DNA of 64,000 nucleotides from JAENVU01 sp963765075 (GTDB lineage Bacteria; Actinomycetota; Acidimicrobiia; IMCC26256; JAENVU01), in contig CAVXVA010000003.1 of assembly GCA_963765075.1 (NCBI GenBank), forward strand, positions 372,001-436,000. The letters run 5' to 3'. The translations under genes and the position numbers were made by a program. Position 1 is the first letter of the stretch. Every line of letters starts with the position of its first letter. The notes beneath the pieces are model-generated. The model did no database searches and was not told the DNA's origin. It was given only the letters and a program-made list of their open reading frames with translations. Shown here one piece after another: positions 44,701 through 53,533 of this stretch.

Positions 44701-45989
44701 CCTTCGTCGCCCATGACCCGCAACACCGAACCCACCTTGTGCACCGCACCCACTTCACGCAGCGCGTGGATGGTCGCCCGCAGGTCCGCCTCGCGGGCCG
44801 AGTGGGTGATGAAGATGAGTCGAGCCTCATCGCCGATGCCCATCTGCTGCATCGATTTGATCGACACGCCCCGCTGACCGAACTGCTCCGCGATGCGCGC
44901 CAACACGCCTGGCTCATCAGCCACTTCGAGCTGCAGGTAGAACTGGCTCTCCACCTCGTCGATCGGGCGGATGGGTTTCCGGGCCAGCGCGCCCACCGTC
45001 GCACCGCGTGCGCCGCTCACGAGATTCTTCGCGGCGTCGATGACATCACCGAGCACGGCGCTCGCGGTCGGCATCCCACCGGCACCGCGTCCGTAGAACA
45101 TCAACTCGCCGACCGCGTCCGCCTCGATGAAGAGGGCATTGAACGAATCGCGGACCGACGCGAGCGGATGGGACTTCGGCAGCATCGTGGGATGGACCCG
45201 CACCGCGATGCCCTGATCGGTCTCGTCGGCGACTGCCAACAACTTGACCGCGTACCCCAACTCGGTGGCCGATGCGATGTCGGCATCGGAGATCTCGCTG
45301 ATGCCTTCGCGGTAGACGTCGCCGGCGACCACGCGGGCACCGAACGCGATGGTCGCGATGATCGCCGCCTTCGCCGCGGCGTCGAATCCCTCGACGTCGG
45401 CCGTGGGGTCACGCTCGGCGTAACCGAGTGTCTGCGCCTCGGCGAGTGCGTCGGAGAAGGACGCGCCCGACTCCGCCATGTTGGAGAGGATGAAGTTGGT
45501 CGTCCCGTTGACGATGCCCATCACTCGACGGATGCGGTCACCGGCGAGCGACTCGCGCAAGGGACGGATCAATGGGATCCCACCGGCCACCGACGCTTCG
45601 AAGAGCAGGTCGACGCCGGACCCTTCCGCGGTCTCGAAGAGCTCCTTGCCGAAGTTGGCGAGCAACTCCTTGTTCGCGGTGACCACCGGCTTACCGGCCT
45701 TGAGCGCTTCGATGATCAACTCGCGCGCGGGCTCGATCCCGCCGATGACCTCCACGACGATGTCGATGTCGTCGTCGGTGACGACGTCGGTGGCGTCGTG
45801 GGTGAACATCGAGGTGGGCAACGCGACGTCACGGTCGCGAGCGAGGTTGCGGACCGCGACCCGACCGACCTCCAGGTGGACACCGGTACGCGCTTCGATC
45901 GCGTCACCGTTCTCGGTGATCAACCGCACCAGTGCGGAGCCGACGTGGCCGCATCCGAGCAGCCCGACTTTGACGGAACGTGAGTTCAT
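44697..45989 (-). CDS. hom: Homoserine dehydrogenase with ACT domain
   Basis: 430 residues. VKVGLLGCGHVGSALVRLI is the NAD(P)-binding loop; VTANKELLANFG, GGIPLIRPLRES and GIVNGTTNFIL, with GYAERDPTADVEGFDAAAK, are the catalytic-domain motifs. The last 75 residues form an ACT domain (YLQLEVADEPGVLARIAEQF), the usual site of threonine feedback control. It reduces aspartate semialdehyde to homoserine. It lies between lysA (30-nt gap) and thrC (4-nt overlap), so lysine, threonine and methionine precursors are made from one locus. Confidence 0.95.
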   Translation of the reverse strand: MNSRSVKVGLLGCGHVGSALVRLITENGDAIEARTGVHLEVGRVAVRNLARDRDVALPTSMFTHDATDVVTDDDIDIVVEVIGGIEPARELIIEALKAGKPVVTANKELLANFGKELFETAEGSGVDLLFEASVAGGIPLIRPLRESLAGDRIRRVMGIVNGTTNFILSNMAESGASFSDALAEAQTLGYAERDPTADVEGFDAAAKAAIIATIAFGARVVAGDVYREGISEISDADIASATELGYAVKLLAVADETDQGIAVRVHPTMLPKSHPLASVRDSFNALFIEADAVGELMFYGRGAGGMPTASAVLGDVIDAAKNLVSGARGATVGALARKPIRPIDEVESQFYLQLEVADEPGVLARIAEQFGQRGVSIKSMQQMGIGDEARLIFITHSAREADLRATIHALREVGAVHKVGSVLRVMGDEG

Positions 45990-46019
45990 GACACCGAGTC
46001 TCGCACGGGCACCCTCAAG

Positions 46020-47279
46020 TTACGCGTCCAAACGAATGAGGTCATCCGGCGTCTCTCGACGTACGACGACCCGAGCTCGACCATCCCGGACGAATACCAC
46101 CGCCGGACGCGGGACCTTGTTGTAGTTGCTGGCCATCGAGTAGCCGTAGGCCCCCGTGACCGGGGTCACGAGCAGGTCGCCGACGGCCACGTCGGCGGGC
46201 AGGAACCCGTCGGGCACGATCACGTCGCCCTGTTCACAGTGCTTCCCCGCGACCGCGACCGCCAACGGACGAGGCGCATCGGGGCGATCGGCGAGGTAGG
46301 CCTCGTACCCTGCGCCGTAGAGCACCGGCCGCGGGTTGTCGCTCATGCCACCGTCGACCGCCACGTAGGTACGGCCGCCGGGAATCGTCTTGACCGTCCC
46401 GACCCGATAGAGCGTGAGGGCCGCGGCGGCCGCGATCGACCGACCGGGCTCCACCATCATCGGGCGGTCACCGAGTCCCGTCCGCAACGCGGCGGCGTAC
46501 TCGGACACCGACGGGTCCGGGTCGGAGTTGAGATAGCGCGCACCCAGGCCGCCGCCCAGGTTCACCAGTGGGATCTCCGCGCCGGTGGCGCGTTCACACT
46601 CGTCGGCGAAGCGGCCGACGACCGCCGCCGCCTGCGCGTAGGAATCGAGCCGGAACACCTGGGAGCCGATGTGCGCGTGGATGCCACCGAAGCGCAGTGC
46701 GCTCGACCGCACGACCCGGGCGACGGCGTCGGCGGCCGCGCCGGTCGACACCGTGAACCCGAACTTCGAATCGTCGGTGCCGGTCTGGATGTACTCGTGG
46801 GTGTGCGCTTCGACGCCGGGCGTCACTCGCACGAGGACGTCGCCCGGGAAGCCGCTCGACTCGAGGCGATCCAACTCGTCGAACGAGTCGGCCACGATGC
46901 GACCGACGCCCGCTTCGGTCGCGGCGGCAATCTCGGCATCGCTCTTGTTGTTGCCGTGGAAGACCAACCGCTCGGCCGGGAATCCCGCGTGCATCGCAAC
47001 GTAGAGTTCACCGCCGGTGGCCACATCGAGATGGAGACCCTCCTCGGCGATGAGACGCACCATCGCGGTGCACAGGAACGCTTTCCCCGCGTAGGCCACG
47101 CGATCCGCGCCGAAGCTCGCCAGGTACTCCCGACAGCGGGCGCGCAGGTGACCCTCGTCGTACACGAACGTCGGCGTCCCGAACTCCGCCGCGACCGCGT
47201 CGAGGTCCAGACCGGCCAGACCCGGGGGCAGGAGCGTCTGGTCGACGGGCTCGCTCGCCCCCTCCGGCACGCCACTCAC
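46020..47279 (-). CDS. lysA: Diaminopimelate decarboxylase, as a separate product from an internal GTG (alternative reading)
   Basis: GTG 47279 starts MSGVPEGASEPVDQTLLPPG and gives 419 residues, a normal LysA length, in the same frame as the fused reading. One base out of frame, the ArgS strand would stop with a TGA at 47276-47278, giving the GTGA overlap seen at many junctions here. LysA is a fold-type III PLP enzyme that decarboxylates meso-diaminopimelate to lysine; its other half-site residues (HIGSQ, EPGRS, C-E) are complete. Independent translation is plausible even if the fusion is real, but no strong Shine-Dalgarno is visible. Confidence 0.5.
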   Translation of the reverse strand: MSGVPEGASEPVDQTLLPPGLAGLDLDAVAAEFGTPTFVYDEGHLRARCREYLASFGADRVAYAGKAFLCTAMVRLIAEEGLHLDVATGGELYVAMHAGFPAERLVFHGNNKSDAEIAAATEAGVGRIVADSFDELDRLESSGFPGDVLVRVTPGVEAHTHEYIQTGTDDSKFGFTVSTGAAADAVARVVRSSALRFGGIHAHIGSQVFRLDSYAQAAAVVGRFADECERATGAEIPLVNLGGGLGARYLNSDPDPSVSEYAAALRTGLGDRPMMVEPGRSIAAAAALTLYRVGTVKTIPGGRTYVAVDGGMSDNPRPVLYGAGYEAYLADRPDAPRPLAVAVAGKHCEQGDVIVPDGFLPADVAVGDLLVTPVTGAYGYSMASNYNKVPRPAVVFVRDGRARVVVRRETPDDLIRLDA

Positions 47280-48983
47280 GCGGTGCACGTCCTCGCCGCC
47301 GCCATCGCCGTCGGCATCGCCGTTGAGGTCGGCATCGCCGTCGCCGTCGAGCCGCTCCATCACCTCGGGCGCGCTCACCCCCAGGAGGTCGAGCGCACTC
47401 GAGAGCCCGACCCGGGTCGCCTCGGCCAACCAGAGACGGGCCTGGGTGAGCGCAACGTCGTCGGTCATGACCCGGCAGTCGCGGTAGAAGCCGTGGAAGC
47501 GCCCCGCGAACTCACGAACCCAGGTCGTCACCCGGTGGGGTGCCCGCAGTTCGGCCGCGGCGCGGAGCGTCTCGGGGTATTCGGCAAGGGATCGCAACAG
47601 GTCGAGTTCACGTTCGTGGACGAGCAGCGACAGATCGACCTCGGCGAGCGGAAGGCGGGTGATGCCCGCCTCCGCGGCGCGGCGGGCGATCGAGGCGACC
47701 CGGGCGTGGGCGTACTGCACGTAATAGACGGGGTTCTCCATCGACTGCGAGGTCACGACGTCCAGGTCGAACGTCTGCGCCGTGTCGATGCCCTGCAACA
47801 GGAAGGTGAGCCGGGCGACATCGGGATCGACCTCGTCGAGAATGTCGGCCAGCGTGATGATGTTGCCGGTCCGCTTCGAGATCCGCACGACGTCGCCGCC
47901 CTTCACCAGGGTGACGAGTTGGCCGAGGATGATCTCCGGTTCGGGCGCGGCATCAGTTCCGACGCCGAGCGCACGCAGACCGACTTGGAGTGACTTCACC
48001 TGGCCGTGGTGATCGGCGCCCCAGATGTCGATGAGGTGGTCCCACCCGCGTGCGACTTTGTCGCGGTGATAGGCGAGGTCGTTGGTGAGGTAGGTGGTGG
48101 TGCCGGTGCTGCGCACGAGTACCCGGTCGCGTTGGTCACCAAGCGCCTCGCTCGCCAGCCATTCCGCGCCGTCCTTCTCATAGGTGTGCCCGGCCGCGCG
48201 CAACGCGTCGAGCACCCCGGCCACATCACCGCGCTCGTGGAGCGTGCGCTCCGAGAACCAGGTGTCGAACTCCACACCCACGCGCGCGAGGTCGCCCCGC
48301 AGACTCGCCAAGACCTGCGCGTACCCCCACTCCTGCGCCTGCGCCGCGGTGACGTCGTCGCCGAGTTCGGCGCGCAGCTCGGCGGCCATCTGTATGAGAT
48401 AGGCCCCCTGGTAGCCGTTCTCGGGCGGGTCATCCCCTTCATACCGGGCGAGGAGCGAGGCCGTGAAGGTTTCGAGCTGCGACCCGGCGTCGTTCAGGTA
48501 GTACTCGCGGTGCACCTCGGCGCCTTGCGCGGCGAGCAGGTTGGCGATCGCGTCGCCCACCATGACCCACCGACCGCCACCGGCATGGAGCGGTCCCGTC
48601 GGGTTCGCAGAGACGAACTCGAGGTTGATGCGCTGACCGGCCGCGGCATCGCCGTACCCGAACCGGGCGCCTGCGGTGACCGCGGCTCGCAGAACGTCGT
48701 GCAGCCAGGTGGGCGCCAGAAAGAAGTTGACGAAACCCGGGCCGGCGATGTCGAGCCGTTCGACATGGGCAGGCATCGCCGTCTCGAGCGCGGTGACCAC
48801 CCGGGCGGCCACATCTCGGGGAGTCGCGCCGACCGGTTTCGCCAAGACGAGCGCGACGTTGGTCTGCCAATCTCCGTGGTCGCGGTGCTTCGCCGGCACC
48901 ACCTCGACCCCACCGGCGGGCACCGGCAGGTTGGCCCGATCGAGGGCGGCATGCAGCGCGGCGGCAAGATCGTCGGCAATCAC
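46020..48983 (-). CDS. argS-lysA: Arginyl-tRNA synthetase and diaminopimelate decarboxylase in one continuous reading frame
   Basis: 987 residues. ArgS is residues 1 to about 555: VSANPTGPLHAGGGRWVMVG holds the actinobacterial HIGG-type variant of HIGH, VRISKRTGNIITL the KMSKS-equivalent, and LDLLGVSAPEVM the usual C-terminus. A linker rich in Gly, Asp and Ala (DGDGDADLNGDADGDGGGED) follows. LysA is about 590-987: PTFVYDEGHLRARCREYLA, PLP Lys in VAYAGKAFLC, GGIHAHIGSQV, MVEPGRS and GKHCEQGD. Separate argS and lysA genes are normal in Actinomycetota. One extra base would destroy a GTGA junction at 47276-47279, so this may be an error-made fusion. The enzymes charge tRNA-Arg and make lysine. 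Confidence 0.85.
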   Translation of the reverse strand: MIADDLAAALHAALDRANLPVPAGGVEVVPAKHRDHGDWQTNVALVLAKPVGATPRDVAARVVTALETAMPAHVERLDIAGPGFVNFFLAPTWLHDVLRAAVTAGARFGYGDAAAGQRINLEFVSANPTGPLHAGGGRWVMVGDAIANLLAAQGAEVHREYYLNDAGSQLETFTASLLARYEGDDPPENGYQGAYLIQMAAELRAELGDDVTAAQAQEWGYAQVLASLRGDLARVGVEFDTWFSERTLHERGDVAGVLDALRAAGHTYEKDGAEWLASEALGDQRDRVLVRSTGTTTYLTNDLAYHRDKVARGWDHLIDIWGADHHGQVKSLQVGLRALGVGTDAAPEPEIILGQLVTLVKGGDVVRISKRTGNIITLADILDEVDPDVARLTFLLQGIDTAQTFDLDVVTSQSMENPVYYVQYAHARVASIARRAAEAGITRLPLAEVDLSLLVHERELDLLRSLAEYPETLRAAAELRAPHRVTTWVREFAGRFHGFYRDCRVMTDDVALTQARLWLAEATRVGLSSALDLLGVSAPEVMERLDGDGDADLNGDADGDGGGEDVHRVSGVPEGASEPVDQTLLPPGLAGLDLDAVAAEFGTPTFVYDEGHLRARCREYLASFGADRVAYAGKAFLCTAMVRLIAEEGLHLDVATGGELYVAMHAGFPAERLVFHGNNKSDAEIAAATEAGVGRIVADSFDELDRLESSGFPGDVLVRVTPGVEAHTHEYIQTGTDDSKFGFTVSTGAAADAVARVVRSSALRFGGIHAHIGSQVFRLDSYAQAAAVVGRFADECERATGAEIPLVNLGGGLGARYLNSDPDPSVSEYAAALRTGLGDRPMMVEPGRSIAAAAALTLYRVGTVKTIPGGRTYVAVDGGMSDNPRPVLYGAGYEAYLADRPDAPRPLAVAVAGKHCEQGDVIVPDGFLPADVAVGDLLVTPVTGAYGYSMASNYNKVPRPAVVFVRDGRARVVVRRETPDDLIRLDA

Positions 48984-49239
48984 GAGTCACACAGAGGGTC
49001 GGCGGCGGGAGCCGGTCAGCATCGCACACGCCATCGCTCCGGCCCGATGCCTTTGCTCGTGAACGAATCCCGTGGGATCTCCGCCGCGACCAGTGCGGGC
49101 GACCGATGGCGCGTGCACCGCGCGTGGCGGATAATCTGCACAAGCTGCCGGTCCGGGGACAGAACGGTCCGACACTGATCACGTAGGGGCGGCGGAGCGT
49201 GGCACGACAGCGCCGATGGGGCCGAACGGGAGGAACTTC

Positions 49240-50124
49240 GTGGCACGACAGGGTGGACTTGGGCGCGGACTCGCTGCGCTGTTGCCTGTCGACGGCGATC
49301 CCCTTCCCGCGGAGCACCTCTTCATCCCCATGGCCGGGGGTCCCGCAGTGACCGACCTCGGCGGCGAGTTGGTCAACAGCCTGAGCAGCACCCCGAGCGG
49401 GCTCTCGATCATCTACCACGCGCTCGACACCCTGGTGGCCGAGCACGATCTGGTCGACGCGGCGGTCGTGATCGACGAAGCCGGGCTGGGCCGACAGGTG
49501 TTCCGGGCCGGCCGCAAGCCCCTCGACGATCCCGGCGGTGAAGCCCTCCTCGATGCCGCTCCCGGTCTGTACACCGAACCGGCCCTCGATCCGGCGGCGG
49601 TCGACGGTGCGCTCGTCGTGAGCCTCTGCATCGTGGCACTGCGCATGGAAGTTCTCCGCTACGACTCGTGGCACGACCCGTTGACCGGCCTCTTCGACCG
49701 GCGGACCTTCGATCGACTCCTCGAGATGTCGACCGCCCGCAGCGTGCGGTACCGCTGGCCGTTCACCCTCGTGCTCGTCGACCTCGACGATCTCAAACAG
49801 ATCAACGACACCGACGGCCACCAAGCCGGTGACGCGGCCCTGAGGGCCCTCGGCGACCGGTTCCGCCGAGTCCTTCGCTTCGGCGACAACGCGGCCCGAA
49901 TCGGCGGTGACGAGTTCGCGCTGATCCTGCCGAGCACCGATCCGGACGACGTGCCACCACTGCTCGAACGCATCGGCGCCTCGCGAGTCGGCGAACGAAG
50001 CTGCCCACCCTTCTCCTACGGCGTCGCGCAGTGTCCCACCGAAGCCGAAAGCGCCGAGGCGCTCGTCGCCCTGGCCGACCAGCGCCTCTACGAGGCCAAA
50101 GCTGCTCGTCACGAAGGACGCTGA
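49240..50124 (+). CDS. GGDEF-domain diguanylate cyclase
   Basis: 294 residues from GTG 49240, with GGGAGGA 5 nt upstream, which rejects the longer start at 49216. Residues 1-140 are a sensor-like region with no clear fold; the first residues VARQGGLGRGLAALLPVDG resemble the N-terminus of ParB proteins. The cyclase has DPLTGLFDRRTFD, LVLVDLDDLKQINDTDGHQA, an intact active site RIGGDEFALIL and an RFGD (RxxD) inhibitory site five residues upstream of GGDEF. It should make cyclic di-GMP with product inhibition. The nearby HK/response regulator and Tad pilus are candidate targets. Confidence 0.88.
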   Translation: MARQGGLGRGLAALLPVDGDPLPAEHLFIPMAGGPAVTDLGGELVNSLSSTPSGLSIIYHALDTLVAEHDLVDAAVVIDEAGLGRQVFRAGRKPLDDPGGEALLDAAPGLYTEPALDPAAVDGALVVSLCIVALRMEVLRYDSWHDPLTGLFDRRTFDRLLEMSTARSVRYRWPFTLVLVDLDDLKQINDTDGHQAGDAALRALGDRFRRVLRFGDNAARIGGDEFALILPSTDPDDVPPLLERIGASRVGERSCPPFSYGVAQCPTEAESAEALVALADQRLYEAKAARHEGR

Positions 50125-50125
50125 C

Positions 50126-50849
50126 GTGGAACCCTCCCAACTCGACGACCTCGAGCTCGAACTCCGCAAGTTGCCCGGCGTGCGCGCCGCGGGCTTCAAC
50201 GAGCGCGACGACATGCTGCTCGTGCAGGTCCAGGTGCAGGGCGACCAACCGCCCGCGACCCTCCCTCAGCAGGCAGCGCGCATCGCGTACCGCCACGCCG
50301 ACAAGCCCGTCGCACTCGAGATCGTCCGCTGGCGAACCGTGGAAGTGCCGGCCCCCGCCGCCCCACCGGGGCCGGCCACCATTGCCCCGGCAGTGACCGA
50401 CGCTCGCGCCGAGACCCGCGACCGCGCCGACGAGCAGCTCCGACGGCGAAGGGTTGGCGCACGACACCGGGCCGCGTTCACGGATTCGACTCCTCGCGGT
50501 CCTGACCTTTCCCGACACCGACGAACTCGAAGTGCATCTGACCTTCGGCGGCCGCCGCATCATCGGCCGGGCCGCGGCGAGCGCGGGCATCGCCGGCGCG
50601 GCGAACGCGACCCTCGAAGGGCTGCGATCCTTCGCCGCCGACCTGACGACCGCGATCGACTGGACCAACGAACTCGCAGATCAGGACACCGACGGCGTCT
50701 ACGTCGTCGCGGTCTCCGTCCACGCCGACGACACCACGCGTCTCGGGATCGCCGCCGGCGGGAGCCGGATCGAAGCCGCCGCCCGCGCCACGCTCCACGC
50801 ACTGAACCGCTCGCTCGAAGCGCACCTCACCCCGACCGAACCAGCCTGA
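50126..50849 (+). CDS. Uncharacterised protein, apparently frameshifted (extra base near 50400-50450)
   Basis: GTG 50126 has AAGGA 7 nt upstream and follows the GGDEF gene by one base. The first frame reads MEPSQLDDLELELRKLPGVR and a Pro/Ala linker to about 50440, then turns Arg-rich. In the next frame sense continues from about SSSDGEGLAHDTGPRSRIRL to the stop at 50849, with VLTFPDTDELEVHLTFGGRR and a regular beta/alpha pattern. One extra base removed gives 240 residues. The second half resembles two-layer alpha/beta ligand domains but I cannot name the family. It is probably co-transcribed with the cyclase. Confidence 0.5.
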
Positions 50850-50897
50850 TCTCGTCGTCGGACCACCTTCGCTCGCAGCCGCGCGCCGCGGGCTTGG

Positions 50898-50903
50898 TAG
50901 TGT
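50898..50903 (+). promoter_or_regulatory. -10 box TAGTGT of the tRNA-Arg gene
   Basis: TAGTGT ends 13 nt before the mature 5' end of the tRNA, leaving a short 5' leader for RNase P. No good -35 is seen. Confidence 0.4.
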
Positions 50904-50916
50904 CGCCCGCCTTCCC

Positions 50917-50988
50917 GCCCTCGTAGCTCAGGGGATAGAGCATCGGCCTCCGGAGCCGTGTGCGCAGGTTCGAATCCTGCCGAGGGCA
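50917..50988 (+). tRNA. tRNA-Arg (anticodon CCG)
   Basis: The 7-bp acceptor stem pairs GCCCTCG (50917-50923) with CGAGGGC (50981-50987), and A50988 is the discriminator. D stem GCTC/GAGC, anticodon loop CTCCGGA with anticodon CCG at 50950-50952, T arm GCAGG-TTCGAAT-CCTGC. It reads CGG codons, which are frequent in this DNA. CCA is not encoded. The top pair of the anticodon stem is a T-T mismatch. Confidence 0.93.
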
Positions 50989-51005
50989 CACCCAGATCAG
51001 TACGC

Positions 51006-51022
51006 CCGATGCTTCACATCGG
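51006..51022 (+). terminator. Possible hairpin terminator after tRNA-Arg
   Basis: A 6-bp stem CCGATG/CATCGG with loop CTTCA begins 18 nt after the tRNA. There is no U-tract, so the assignment is weak. Confidence 0.3.
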
Positions 51023-51127
51023 CGCCATCCCTGCGGAACGGGCAGCCCGCCAGCGGGTCCTCAGGTCCGGCGATACCAGCGTCGATACACCCTCGGACAG
51101 CACTGAGCGCTGGCCCGAGGAGACGCA

Positions 51128-52684
51128 GTGAGCGCCCGCCACAATCCGGACACCGCATCCGTGACCGGCCCGAAGCCGTACCGCGGTCCGGACCGTCGCG
51201 GCGTCGCCCGATTCGTCATTCCCGCCGCGCTCCCGTCGGTGATCCTCGTGGTCGTCGCCGTGCTCTGGATCACGGTGGCCGGCAACGCGAGGTGGACGGT
51301 CGGTCGCATCACACTCGAGGAGCTGAGCGCGATCGCCGCCACCCTGGCCCTTCTCGCCGGCGTCGCCTGCATCCTGCGCTGGCGACTCGACGGGGTCGCA
51401 CGCGGGTGGTGGTGCGGCTGGGGTCTGATCGTCTTCGGCGTCGGACAGTTGGCGTTCCAGCCGTTGATGACGTCGACGAGCGTCGGGATCGAACTCGGAT
51501 CGGTCGCGCTGAGCCTCGCGCTCTTCGCCCGAGCGGTGCTCGGACCGGAAATCGACGCGTCGATCCGGTTGACGAGTTCACTGACTCTCGCGGCCGGTGG
51601 AGTTGCGATTGCATTCGCCACTGTCGTTGTCGTCGACCGGATCCCCGGACGTCATGACGCGGAGTTGGCAATCGTCGGCGGCGCATGGGTCCTCGTCGCC
51701 GCCCTCGCAGCCTGGCGTCAGCGCGACTCGGGTCAGGATGCCGAGGCCGGCTGGATCATCCCCGTGGCGCTCGCACTCGGCTGCGCAGAACTCGTCCCCC
51801 TTGGGTTGGATCACGCCGCGTCCGGAGCGCTGGCGGCCCGCTGGTTCGAGATGGCGGCAATGGGCATGGCCTGCGTCGGCGCGCTGGGCGGGCTGGTACG
51901 CGCGGCAGTCCACCACCGGACGCGAGCGCTGCGCGAGCAGATCGAACGAGCACGTGAGACTGCCAACCACCGGCGAGTCGAGGAGTCGTTCGCCGACCGG
52001 TTGCACGAGATGCGATCGACCGTGGTTGCGATCGAAGGTGGCGTGGCCACGTGGCAACCGCAACCGGGTTCCCCGATCGCCTCCACCACCGAGGCGACCC
52101 TGCGGGCCGCACTCATCGCAGAAATTCGCCGACTCCGTACCCTCGTGAACGAAGCCCCGAATGCCGTCGGTGTCGAGGCGTTCGATGTTGCAGCCGCGCT
52201 GCTCCCCACGATCGATCTGCACCGGGCCGGCGGTCAACGCATCGAGTTCACCCGTGACCGGTCGACGCTCGCACTCGGACGCCCCGCGGAGATCGCGCAA
52301 GTGCTCGAAGGCCTGCTGTCCAACGCCGCGAAGTACGCGCCGGGAACGACGGTGTGGATCTCGGTTCGGCATCAGCTCGACGAGATCGCGATCCGTCTCG
52401 AGGATTCCGGACCCGGCATCGATCCCGCCCATTGGGACCAGGTCTTCGAACGTGGATTTCGCGTCGATCCATCCGCCCAGCTCGGGAGTGGCCTGGGGCT
52501 TGCGGTCGCAAGGAAACTCGTACGCAGCCAGGACGGGGACCTCTGGGTCGAGGAAGGGAGCCATGGCGGGGCCGCGTTCGTGGTGTCCATTCCGGCGGCA
52601 CCCGCGCTCAGGGTCATCACCGGAAGTGCCGAAGAGACCCCTGTGGAACACGACCTCGATCAGTCAATCCGAGACGCCCGATGA
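51128..52684 (+). CDS. Membrane sensor histidine kinase
   Basis: 518 residues. About eight hydrophobic helices fill residues 27-265. Then comes a helical region with the likely phosphoacceptor in FADRLHEMRSTVVAIEGG (HEMR replaces the usual HELR-P). The ATPase domain has N-box EGLLSNAAKYAP, G1 DSGPGID and G2 GSGLGLAVARKLV. The first residues (ARHNPDTASV) are polar and cytoplasmic. ATG of the response regulator overlaps its stop (ATGA), so the two form a pair. It probably senses a membrane or envelope signal and controls nearby genes such as the Tad operon; that target is inference. Confidence 0.87.
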   Translation: MSARHNPDTASVTGPKPYRGPDRRGVARFVIPAALPSVILVVVAVLWITVAGNARWTVGRITLEELSAIAATLALLAGVACILRWRLDGVARGWWCGWGLIVFGVGQLAFQPLMTSTSVGIELGSVALSLALFARAVLGPEIDASIRLTSSLTLAAGGVAIAFATVVVVDRIPGRHDAELAIVGGAWVLVAALAAWRQRDSGQDAEAGWIIPVALALGCAELVPLGLDHAASGALAARWFEMAAMGMACVGALGGLVRAAVHHRTRALREQIERARETANHRRVEESFADRLHEMRSTVVAIEGGVATWQPQPGSPIASTTEATLRAALIAEIRRLRTLVNEAPNAVGVEAFDVAAALLPTIDLHRAGGQRIEFTRDRSTLALGRPAEIAQVLEGLLSNAAKYAPGTTVWISVRHQLDEIAIRLEDSGPGIDPAHWDQVFERGFRVDPSAQLGSGLGLAVARKLVRSQDGDLWVEEGSHGGAAFVVSIPAAPALRVITGSAEETPVEHDLDQSIRDAR

Positions 52685-53394
52685 CCGGAACCTCCGTACT
52701 CGGCGGGCGATATGCCGGGGTCGAGGCCGCTCGACTGGCGATCGTCGAGGACCACGAACTCCTCGCCCAGTCGCTGGCATTTGCCCTGGCCAACCTCGGA
52801 ATCGACGTGACCGTGGTCGACGATCTCCAGCCGACCGCGGTACTCCAGTCACTGCGCTCGCTCGACCTGCACTTCGTGCTGCTCGACTTCGACCTCGGGA
52901 GTGCCGGGCTCGGCCTTGATCTCGTACGCCCCATCACCGAACTCGGCTTCCGCGTCGTGATGTTGACCGGCGAGACCAACCCGATCTCGTTGGCGCAATG
53001 CGTCGAGGCCGGGGCCGTCGGCATCATCAGCAAGAGTGAACCCTTCGAGCGATTGATCGAACATGTCGGCGACGTCGTCGACGGTCGTCGCATTCTCAGT
53101 GCCGGTAGCCGCGAGCGCTTGCTCGCAGATCTTCGGGAGCATCGCGCGGCGGAAGGCGAGCGCCTCGCGCCGTTCGAACGGCTGACGGTGCGCGAATCCG
53201 AGGTACTCGAAGACCTCATCGCCGGCAAGAACGCGGAGACCATCGCGAACGAGAGCTTCGTGTCGGTTGCGACCGTGCGCTCACATATCAAGGCTTTGCT
53301 CTCCAAGCTCGGCGTCAACAGCCAGCTCGCCGCGGTGGCCATGGCCCAACGGGCCGAGTGGTCGCCCCGCCGAACGCGCGACTCGCATCGCTGA
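52681..53394 (+). CDS. Response regulator with LuxR/NarL-type DNA-binding domain
   Basis: 237 residues from ATG 52681, overlapping the kinase stop. The receiver domain has RLAIVEDHELLAQSLAFAL (acid pair), VLLDFDLG (phosphorylated Asp), MLTGE (Thr) and ISKSEPF (Lys). The C-terminal HTH reads LTVRESEVLEDLIAGKNAET, ending SVATVRSHIKALLSKLGVNS, a good LuxR match. It sits directly before the flp pilin gene, 139 bp upstream, on the same strand, so it is the natural candidate regulator of the Tad operon. Confidence 0.9.
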   Translation: MTGTSVLGGRYAGVEAARLAIVEDHELLAQSLAFALANLGIDVTVVDDLQPTAVLQSLRSLDLHFVLLDFDLGSAGLGLDLVRPITELGFRVVMLTGETNPISLAQCVEAGAVGIISKSEPFERLIEHVGDVVDGRRILSAGSRERLLADLREHRAAEGERLAPFERLTVRESEVLEDLIAGKNAETIANESFVSVATVRSHIKALLSKLGVNSQLAAVAMAQRAEWSPRRTRDSHR

Positions 53395-53533
53395 ACCGCG
53401 AGGTATGGGGCCAACGACCCCTGTCGTCGCGTTTCCCGAATGTTGGGGATGGCAACGCCGAATCCCTCCCTCATAGTGGCTCCCAACGAAAGGGGCGGGC
53501 ACTCCGCTCGCACGACAAGGGAGAAACAACCAC

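Noticed and set aside
48580..48605. Broken HIGH motif in ArgS (HAGG in place of HIGH)
   Set aside because: Actinobacterial ArgS proteins normally have this kind of HxGG-RW variant, so it is not a defect.
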